A stretch of DNA of 64,000 bases from Ricordea florida (Eukaryota; Cnidaria; Anthozoa; Corallimorpharia; Ricordeidae). The stretch is taken from NCBI GenBank assembly GCA_949710005.1, contig OX453275.1:18003259-18067258 (forward strand). Reading direction: 5' to 3'. How positions within the stretch are numbered: the stretch's first letter is position 1; every line of letters begins with the position of its first letter. The notes under the pieces were generated by a model. That model made no database searches. It saw nothing but the letters and a program-made list of their open reading frames with translations, and was not told the DNA's origin. A program made the translations under genes and the position numbers. This document shows positions 57,427-64,000 of the stretch, one piece after another.

Positions 57427-60400
57427 ATGACGAACAACCTACTAGGCGTTCTATGTCGATTTCGTCAAGAGGCAGTAGCGCTAACCTGCGATGTGAAGGG
57501 AATGTTTCACCAGTTCTTCGTCGATGAAAGAGATCGAAATCTCCTCCGGTTTTTCTGGTGGGAGCATGGCAATATAAAGAAACCACCTAAAGAATACCCT
57601 ATGAAGGTCCATTTGTTTGGAGCAGCATCGTCACCAGCTTGTGCGAATTTTGGTTTAAAAAGAGCTGCTGATGACGGGGAAGATGAATTTGGCTCTGATG
57701 CTGCGAATTTCATCCGGCGGGACTTTTACGTTGATGATGGGCTGAAATCAGTGGAAAGTGTGAGTGCCGCCATCAACCTCATTCACAACTGCAAGGCAAT
57801 TTGTGCAAGAGCTGGCCTTAGGTTGCACAAGTTCAGTAGTAACAAGAAAGAAGTCATTCAAGCAGTATATCCCGACGATCGTGCAAAGGAACTTCAAGAT
57901 TTGAACCTGTCGAGTGACCCTTTGCCTATCGAGCGAACTCTTGGCATCGTGTGGTGTGCAGAGACGGACAGTCTTCAATTCCGCATAGTTATTCAGGATC
58001 GCCCACTAACAAGAAGAGGCATCTTGTCTACAGTATGTTCTGTTTATGATCCTCTCGGGTTTGCAGCCCCCCTGATTCTAGTTGGCAAACAGATATTACA
58101 AGAACTGTGTCGTAACAATGCCGATTGGGACGATCCAATCAGCGATGACTTGCGACCAAAATGGGAGCATTGGCGAAATGAACTCCACATTTTGGAAGAT
58201 CTTAAGATTCCAAGATGCCACAAGCCAGAAGATTTTGGAGAAGTCACATTGGTTGAAATGCATCACTTCTCTGATGCGAGTCAAGTAGGATATGGCCAAT
58301 GCAGCTATTTGCGTCTGTTGGACGCAAACAATCGTTCCCATTGTTCCTTCATTATGGGAAAAGCCCGTGTTGCCCCCTTAAGAGCTGTAACAATCCCCCG
58401 CCTCGAATTGACAGCGGCTGTCGTTTCTGTCAGAATAAGTCAGTGGCTTGGACAAGAACTTGATTACAAGAATGTTTCCGAGTTTTTCTGGATCGACAAC
58501 AAGGTTGTTCTAGGCTACATCAACAACACATCAAGACGGTTTCATGTGTATGTGGCGAATAGGGTCCAGGAGATTCACGATCATACCACACCACAACAAT
58601 GGGATTATGTTGACACCCACTTCAATCCTGCTGATGTTGCTTCGCGAGGTCTGACAGCTCAACAACTTGTAGACGATGACACTCGGTGGCTAAGAGGACC
58701 ACGCTTCCTGTGGAAAATTGGTGCTCATCAACTTCAAGTAGAGAGACGACCACAGACTCTGGATGCAGATGACCCAGAAGTAAAGAAAGTGTCCGCACTA
58801 GCGACGCAGACTGCTGAAGTCCAGCAATGCCGTTTTGATATCACCAGATTGGATAGGTTTTCCGATTGGTTTCGAGCCAAACGGGCCGTAGCCGTTTGTC
58901 TGCGATTTAAAAATCACTTGAAAAGAAAGGCAAGAAAGCTTAACGAAACAAGAGAAGACACCCCCTCACAGAACCTTCCAGTTGGCTTAGAAGACATTCG
59001 TAAGGCTGAGATGGAGATCATCCGTTGTCTCCAACAAGAACATTTCAAAGAAGAGATTGACATACTCTCATCAATGCAAGCCAGTGGAGAATTTTGCGAC
59101 AGGAAGGGTGCCAAGCAGCGCAATGTCAACCTTAAAAGGTCTAGCAACTTATATCGTTTAGACCCATACCTGGACACAAATGGTATCCTGCGTGTAGGTG
59201 GTCGCCTTAGGAGATCAAGCATCCCGGAATCTGCTAAACACCCACTGATATTGCCAAGGCATTCTCACATCACTCGCCTAATCCTGCAACATTGTCATCA
59301 GGCGATCAAGCATCAAGGTAGAGGAATGACTCACTGTGAAGTCCGTCAGCGTGGTTACTGGATAATCGGCGGTAGTTCCGCTGTATCAAGCTTAGTCTCT
59401 AAGTGTGTCGTGTGCAGAAAGCTGCGTGCACCGCTCCAGCAACAGAAACTGTCAGATCTCCCTGAAGACCGTGTTGAGGCTACAGCTCCGTTTACCTATA
59501 GTGCCGTGGATTACTTTGGTCCATTCCTCATAAAGGAAGGTCGAAAAGAAGTTAAGAGGTATGGCGTGTTATTCACCTGTATGGCATCCCGCGCCATCCA
59601 CATTGAGACTGCCAACAGCTTAGAGACGGACGCGTTCATCAATGCTCTACGTCGTTTTCAAGCAGAGCGAGGTCCCGTCCACCAGTTGAGATCAGACCGT
59701 GGAACGAACTTCATCGGAGCACAGCGAGAATTAACCCATGCACTTGAACAGATGGACCAAGAGAAAATAAGCAGTCGGTTACTCAAAGACAATTGTGAGT
59801 GGATCAACTTCAAAACGAACCCGCCCTCAGCGAGTCATATGGGTGGCTCGTGGGAAAGAGAGATTAGGATGGTACGGAATGTCCTTGCAGCCTTATTAGA
59901 AGAATCGGGGCGTCAACTGGATGATGAATGTTTTCGTACTTTAATGAAAGAGGTCCAAGCAATAGTCAATTCCCGACCACTTACATTGAATGACATGTCG
60001 TCCACAGACTCACCTGAACCTCTTACGCCAAACCATATATTAACAATGAAATCAAAGGTCCTTACGGCACCACCAGGCGTTTTCGTCAGAGAAGATCTTT
60101 ATCTCCGCAAAAGGTGGAGAAGAGTGCAACACTTAGCAAACCACTTTTGGGACAAGTGGAGGAAGGAGTTCCTGCAAACACTACAGCTGCGAAAGAAGTG
60201 GGTGAAACCGCAGCGCAACATACAAGTAAACGACGTTGTCTTAGTGAAAGACGAGAACACCCCTCGTAACGCATGGAAACTAGCCAAGGTTAAAGAAACG
60301 TTTCCAAGTGATGATGGTCTGGTAAGGAAAGTAAAACTCACAATGGCAACACCTAACCTTGACAAGCAAGGAAGAAGGAATGATGAATTTCACTTTTTAG

Positions 60401-60477
60401 AAAGACCTGTCCATAAGTTGGTTCTAGTGCAAGAAGGAGACCGGGAATTCCCCAACGAGGAGCCGTCGACCAAGTAG
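57427..60477 (+). CDS. BEL/Pao Pol: reverse transcriptase, RNase H, integrase, DUF5641
   Basis: 1016 codons in the same phase as the preceding frame, after the TAG. RT: CDVKGMFHQF (about 24), YVDD box in FYVDDGL (about 100). An RNase H-like part carries FSDASQVGYG (about 280) and FFWIDNKVVLGY (about 353). Integrase zinc finger HHCC at about 622-665 (HCHQAIKH...CVVC). The DDE core falls at VDYFGPF (about 694), RSDRGTNF (about 755) and GGSWEREI (about 806). A DUF5641 C-terminal domain (about 880-1005, NDVVLVKDENTPRNAWKLAK) follows, as usual in this family. All catalytic signatures are present; the only visible lesion near it is the upstream TAG inside the RT domain. Confidence 0.92.
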   Translation: MTNNLLGVLCRFRQEAVALTCDVKGMFHQFFVDERDRNLLRFFWWEHGNIKKPPKEYPMKVHLFGAASSPACANFGLKRAADDGEDEFGSDAANFIRRDFYVDDGLKSVESVSAAINLIHNCKAICARAGLRLHKFSSNKKEVIQAVYPDDRAKELQDLNLSSDPLPIERTLGIVWCAETDSLQFRIVIQDRPLTRRGILSTVCSVYDPLGFAAPLILVGKQILQELCRNNADWDDPISDDLRPKWEHWRNELHILEDLKIPRCHKPEDFGEVTLVEMHHFSDASQVGYGQCSYLRLLDANNRSHCSFIMGKARVAPLRAVTIPRLELTAAVVSVRISQWLGQELDYKNVSEFFWIDNKVVLGYINNTSRRFHVYVANRVQEIHDHTTPQQWDYVDTHFNPADVASRGLTAQQLVDDDTRWLRGPRFLWKIGAHQLQVERRPQTLDADDPEVKKVSALATQTAEVQQCRFDITRLDRFSDWFRAKRAVAVCLRFKNHLKRKARKLNETREDTPSQNLPVGLEDIRKAEMEIIRCLQQEHFKEEIDILSSMQASGEFCDRKGAKQRNVNLKRSSNLYRLDPYLDTNGILRVGGRLRRSSIPESAKHPLILPRHSHITRLILQHCHQAIKHQGRGMTHCEVRQRGYWIIGGSSAVSSLVSKCVVCRKLRAPLQQQKLSDLPEDRVEATAPFTYSAVDYFGPFLIKEGRKEVKRYGVLFTCMASRAIHIETANSLETDAFINALRRFQAERGPVHQLRSDRGTNFIGAQRELTHALEQMDQEKISSRLLKDNCEWINFKTNPPSASHMGGSWEREIRMVRNVLAALLEESGRQLDDECFRTLMKEVQAIVNSRPLTLNDMSSTDSPEPLTPNHILTMKSKVLTAPPGVFVREDLYLRKRWRRVQHLANHFWDKWRKEFLQTLQLRKKWVKPQRNIQVNDVVLVKDENTPRNAWKLAKVKETFPSDDGLVRKVKLTMATPNLDKQGRRNDEFHFLERPVHKLVLVQEGDREFPNEEPSTK

Positions 60478-60540
60478 AACGTTGATTCAGAACCATAGGA
60501 ACATTAAACCATTCAGTTTAGTTTGTAATTACGTTTCGTT

Positions 60541-60573
60541 TATAGGACAGTGGATTCCCACTGTGGGGAGCCA
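60541..60573 (+). promoter_or_regulatory. Polypurine tract and hairpin before the 3' LTR
   Basis: GTGGGGAG directly before CCA|TG of the 3' LTR is a plausible polypurine tract for plus-strand priming. It partly overlaps a perfect 7-bp-stem hairpin, ACAGTGG-ATTC-CCACTGT (60547-60564). Confidence 0.6.
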
Positions 60574-60946
60574 TGTGGCTGAAGCCAGCCCAGTTCGCTT
60601 GCGCTAGATTCGCGCTCTTTTGGGTCACGTGACCTTAGTAGCGAAGTAGTGTGGTTGTGTTCAGACCAATATTTATTTCTCGCTAGTTCAGCGTGTATTC
60701 GTTTTCATTATTCGGTCATTTCGCTGTACAAGGCTGGACAAGGTACACAACCTTTTATTTACCTCCTGTATTTCTAGTTGTCCTTTCATAGTGTTGTTTA
60801 TGTTGTCTTCTTCACAAGTCGATTTCTTGGTGTATAGTTCGGTAAGGCCTATCTTTGTATTTTCTTTTAGTTTTACGGTTTCAGTTTGGACCAGTAAAAT
60901 CCCAGCTATAACTACGACTTGGTTGGTTGAATCATCTGTAGTTACA
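60574..60946 (+). repeat. 3' LTR of the BEL/Pao element
   Basis: 373 bp, identical by eye to the 5' LTR except CCTTTTATT for CCTTTCATT and TTGTCTTC for TTGCCTTC. Followed by the CCATT target duplication. Confidence 0.95.
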
Positions 60947-60951
60947 CCATT

Positions 60952-62340
60952 CCTATTAAAACAATAAGGATGATCAGGAATGAATTGGATCCTGCTGTAG
61001 ACAGCTGTACCTCCAAAAGGTCATGTAGTGTTATTAGACTGACCATCGTTTCTAAACTAATAATATACCTGCAAAACTTTCAGCATGCTCAGTGGCTGAG
61101 AGCATGTCAATTAATCCCAAACAGTGCAGAAAATTGAAATTGAGCGCAAAAAGTTGAAATTGAGTGCAGAAAGTTGAAATTAAATTTTTGCATGTATATT
61201 ATTAACAAGTAATCACATGATTTGTCTCGTGCAATTTGGAATAAATCAGCGGAGTAAATTTTTCAAAGACTACAAATTGCACTCGCCCTACGGGCTCGTG
61301 CAATTTGGTTAGCCTTTGAAAAATTTACTCCGCTGATTTATTCCAAATTGCACGAGACAAATCATGTGATTACCTATACAAATTATATCCATCAGTGGTA
61401 TACATACTATCATGACCTGGATGAGTGAATCTTGTTTCTGAAAAGATGCTGATATCAGTGCTTGAGTAGTTGAGATCTCTACGTATATCTTCTATATGTC
61501 TGTGTAATGACCTTGCATTAAGATAACATATTTTTAAAGGAACTGAATTTGCAGTATAAAGAGGTAATACTGATAGATTACGGTGACCTGAATTTCGTAA
61601 CCATTTCATTTCAGTCTGTACATCAGGACTGACAGCTATTTTATTTTCACAAAGATTAGTTATATCTAATCCCTCTATGGTTGTAACTCTACTAAGACCT
61701 ACGTAATGTATGTGAGGTATTGCTCTTGTAGTATCAAAGTTAACAACTATTCTACTCTCAGTGTCACCTTGTGATCTGTGAATGGTTTTAGCAGCAGCAG
61801 GCCTGAAAGGGAATTGCTTCCTTACAACTTGAGCTGTTCTATTTCTACCTACAGCAAATTGTGTGGTAATTGGTTTGATAGGTGTCCATGTAGATTGTAT
61901 ACCTTGTGCGTACAAATGCTTATTATCATGTCTAGTTTTATCTCCTACATCAGCATGATCAAACAGTACCCATATTATACCAAATGGTTTGTCTTTCTGA
62001 TGAAAAAAAAGTGCGGCCTATACACGTGCGAATACGGTAACTACATTACCAGCACCATTTGTCATACCATCTTCAGTTCTTACATTCATAGCTAATTCTG
62101 TTCTTTCAACTTCAGCTAGATGAAGGTTAGACACAATTTGTTTTGTTTTTCAGGGGTCATCAGGTATCTGCTTCATAATTTTATCTCTAAGCTCTGAAGA
62201 GTTTGCTCCTATTACACTGTCTTGTGATTTAATTTTTTAATAGTATACTTTTTCCCTTTTGCTGCATGGTGAACCTTTTCATTGAAATCATTTACCTTTT
62301 TGTTTTGTATAAAAAGATGAGGAATATCCATTAGCAAATT
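60952..62340 (-). pseudogene. Helentron PIF1 helicase C-terminus joined to endonuclease N-terminus
   Basis: Reading right to left: helicase pieces IPHLFIQNKKVNDFNEKVHH and SVIGANSSELRDKIMKQIP (about 62160-62340), GMTNGAGNVVTVF (about 62050) and FGIIWVLFDHADVG (about 61960), separated by stops and frame changes. The 181-codon open frame 61370-61915 follows, with WTPIKPITTQFAVGR, AAAKTIHRSQGDTES and YVGLSRVTTIEGL, passing directly into an EEP endonuclease start (LKICYLNARSLHRHIEDIRR, SIFSETRF). A foldback MITE (61209-61373) then interrupts it. Beyond that, PFGGTAVYSRIQFIPDHPY runs up to the BEL junction at 60951. Helicase plus EEP endonuclease is the Helentron arrangement. Rep was not found in the window. 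Confidence 0.8.
61209..61373. mobile_element. Foldback MITE inserted in the Helentron endonuclease region
   Basis: Perfect arms of about 60 bp (GTAATCACATGATTTGTCTC...AAATTTTTCAAAG) around a loop with CACTCGCCCTACGGGCTCG. That loop motif resembles CACTCGCCTAACGGCTC in the element at 46118-46280. The endonuclease frame ends exactly at its right edge. No clear target duplication. Confidence 0.85.
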
Positions 62341-62482
62341 AAGACAGAATACTTTTTACTTTTAATGTTTTTCCAATAATTCTTGCATGCACGCGATATT
62401 ACTGAGATCGAAAATAAGCAGGGTAAAAAGAATGCAAGTTCCTACGTATGTAGTCAGTGTACCATAACTTATAAATTATTAG

Positions 62483-62872
62483 TTATAATAATTTTATTTT
62501 AGATGATGTAGGAGTTGATTTCCTAAGAATCCTTTTAAACTTTTGTCGAAGTTTCCTTTTTCTCATGGTTTGAATAACTTTTTGGACAGGAATTCTGGAT
62601 GGTTCCCTGTCTCTTGAATGCACGTGTCCATTGATTTTCGATTGTTTACAAAGCTTTCTGACAGTCAGTCTGTACACAGTAATTGAAGGCTCATTTGAAC
62701 TACCATCATTATTTACATCTAACATATCACAGTTACCTAGAATAATTATTTCATAAGAACTTTCGTAGTCCTTTACCACAGCTTTCATATCGATAGTTTC
62801 TCGATCACTAAAAGATTTACGTAGAGTAGTTTGACAAGCACTTTCTCCTTGTAATGTAGGGTTATGATTTAC
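62483..62872 (-). CDS. Unidentified open frame, about 130 codons, possibly Helentron-associated
   Basis: A minus-strand frame open from about 62872 to 62483, with an internal ATG at 62788. It contains YEIIILGNCDMLDVNNDG and a strongly basic C-terminus (RKRKLRQKFKRILRKS). Same strand as, and upstream of, the Helentron helicase remnant. I do not recognise a family; the basic tail would fit nucleic-acid binding or nuclear localisation. It could be a coding piece of the Helentron or chance. Confidence 0.3.
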   Translation of the reverse strand, partial: VNHNPTLQGESACQTTLRKSFSDRETIDMKAVVKDYESSYEIIILGNCDMLDVNNDGSSNEPSITVYRLTVRKLCKQSKINGHVHSRDREPSRIPVQKVIQTMRKRKLRQKFKRILRKSTPTSSKIKLL

Positions 62873-62956
62873 CGAAAAAGGATTTGTTTATGCCGTAAAC
62901 GGACTCAATATTCCCACAATGCGAAAGACGATCATGTTTTCCCTTAATCCTTAAGT

Positions 62957-63024
62957 GCTCAATATTCCTCCAAAGAGGCTCAATTTTCCCACAGTGGAGC
63001 TCAATATTCCTCCAAAGAGGCTCA
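62957..63024. repeat. Short direct repeat GCTCAATATTCCTCCAAAGAGGCTCA
   Basis: The same 26 bp occurs at 62957 and 62999, 42 bp apart. Each contains CCTCCAAAGAGG, a small dyad. Related CTCAATATTCCCAC and CTCAATTTTCCCAC words lie beside it. Confidence 0.85.
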
Positions 63025-63049
63025 CCCTTGTAGAATCAGACATATGCCA

Positions 63050-64000
63050 AACCTATGTTGATGCTATGTTTTTACTATGTTGCACTATTTTTTAACTATG
63101 TGTTGCTCAAATCTACCTATGTATTTACTAGGTAGCATGCTTCACTACATAGTCCAGGGTATGTAAAGCATATATTAAAGCTATGTTAAGGCTATATTAT
63201 AATCACATAGTCTCAACATAGCTATGTCAATACTATCTAACATCATAACATAGTTTTTAGATAGCTATGTACTTACTATGTGACAAATTGACATAGCATT
63301 TACATAGAATGCTCAAAAGAAAAATCACCAGTTAAGAGGCACATAGCTTTTACATAAACTATTTATTTCCTATGCACTTAATATAGTTACCATATATCCT
63401 ATATTTTTACTATGTGAAAAATGAGTAAAGGGATATTGCTACATAGTCCAGGGTATGTAAATCATATATTAAAGCTATGTTAATGCTATATGAAAATCAC
63501 CTAGTCTCTTCATAGCTATGTCAATACTATCTAAAATCATAACATAGTTTTTGAATAGCTATGTATTTTCTATGTAGTGGGCAGTCCTGCATTTCCTTGC
63601 TGCATATGTTTTATGTATGAACTATGTAACATAGTGCTTAGATTTTACATAGCTCAGTTTATGTTCTATGCCCTGAATTGTGAAAGTAAATTCATGCTAT
63701 GTACTTACTATGTGACAAATTGACATAGCATTTGCATAGAATGCTCAAAAGAAAAATCACCAGTTTAGAGGCACATAGCTCTTACATAAACTATTTATTT
63801 CTTATGCACTTAATATAATTACCATATATATTATGTTTTTACTATGTGACAAATGAGCAAAGGGAGGCAGCATTTATATATAAGCTATGCATTTCCTGTG
63901 TACTGGATATAAAAGTGAAGTTCACTTATCTGAGGCTACCCACACAATTGGTTTGTATGTTTTTGGTGTCATTTTCCAAAACATATCTTAAACATAGCTT
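63050..64000. repeat. CTATGT/ACATAG-rich tandem repeat region
   Basis: Two diverged tandem copies: CTACATAGTCCAGGGTATGTAAA at 63145 and 63439 (294 bp apart), and ACTTACTATGTGACAAATTGACATAGCAT at 63271 and 63703 (432 bp apart). The second copy therefore has about 138 bp inserted (near 63560-63700). CTATGT and ACATAG words in both orientations saturate the region, giving many small palindromes. It runs off the window end. No coding frame. Confidence 0.75.

Larger units (their letters stand above)
53475..60946 (+). mobile_element. BEL/Pao LTR retrotransposon, 7.47 kb, TSD CCATT
   Basis: Two 373-bp LTRs (TG...CA), plus-strand Gag and Pol frames with BEL/Pao-type domain order (Gag DUF1759, CCHC, protease, RT, RNase H, integrase, DUF5641), and a 5-bp CCATT duplication at 53470-53474 and 60947-60951. 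I see two LTR differences, both C to T, so insertion was recent. No envelope-like ORF follows Pol. The coding region is interrupted by a +1 frame change at the Gag ORF overlap (about 55309-55349) and by an in-frame TAG at 57415-57417. It sits inside the endonuclease region of a Helentron. Confidence 0.95.

Overview
The window is eukaryotic and dense in transposons. It most resembles an anthozoan cnidarian (coral or sea anemone) genome: AT-rich intergenic DNA, GT-AG introns, palindromic foldback MITEs that share an AACCAATCAGAGCGCGC-type motif, PIF/Harbinger, Helitron, Helentron, Penelope-like and BEL/Pao elements. The organism call is an inference from element types, not from a marker gene. 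Nothing prokaryotic (operons, ribosome binding sites, CRISPR) is present.

Layout. 1-17463 is one satellite array with a 205-bp unit, about 85 copies, with higher-order blocks of four and five units. 17464-20800 holds the only intact-looking host gene, an intronless F-box/leucine-rich-repeat gene on the minus strand, and a possible SRCR-domain fragment. 20802-21651 is a decayed PIF/Harbinger transposon with matching ends and a TTA target duplication. 21655-25399 shows no recognisable gene.

25400-45870 is a run of Helitron-type elements, all in the same (minus) orientation. Four related non-autonomous copies plus a solo 3' end lie head to tail, with termini of the form A|TC...CTAG|T. They are followed by one large coding element with a ubiquitin-protease-like domain, DUF6570, a HUH Rep nuclease, a PIF1 helicase and an RPA-like protein. 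The large element carries one in-frame stop and one frameshift.

45887-49690 is a nest of palindromic elements. A 3-kb foldback transposon with about 370-bp inverted ends encloses smaller foldbacks, a TIR-bounded unit carrying two exons of a Crypton/KIAA1958-like protein, and a dead Penelope-like fragment. 50029-52371 holds an RPA-like pseudogene, a 497-bp MITE with a 6-bp target duplication, and a second ubiquitin-protease-like fragment. 53090-62340 is a decayed Helentron (PIF1 helicase plus endonuclease) whose endonuclease region was split by a young BEL/Pao LTR retrotransposon (53475-60946; 373-bp LTRs with two differences seen; CCATT target duplication) and by a foldback MITE. The last kilobase is a CTATGT/ACATAG-rich repeat.

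Apart from the F-box gene, nearly every protein-coding signal belongs to a mobile element. The relations between entries are mostly those of nested insertion and head-to-tail accumulation. All family assignments are by eye from motifs; no database search was run.
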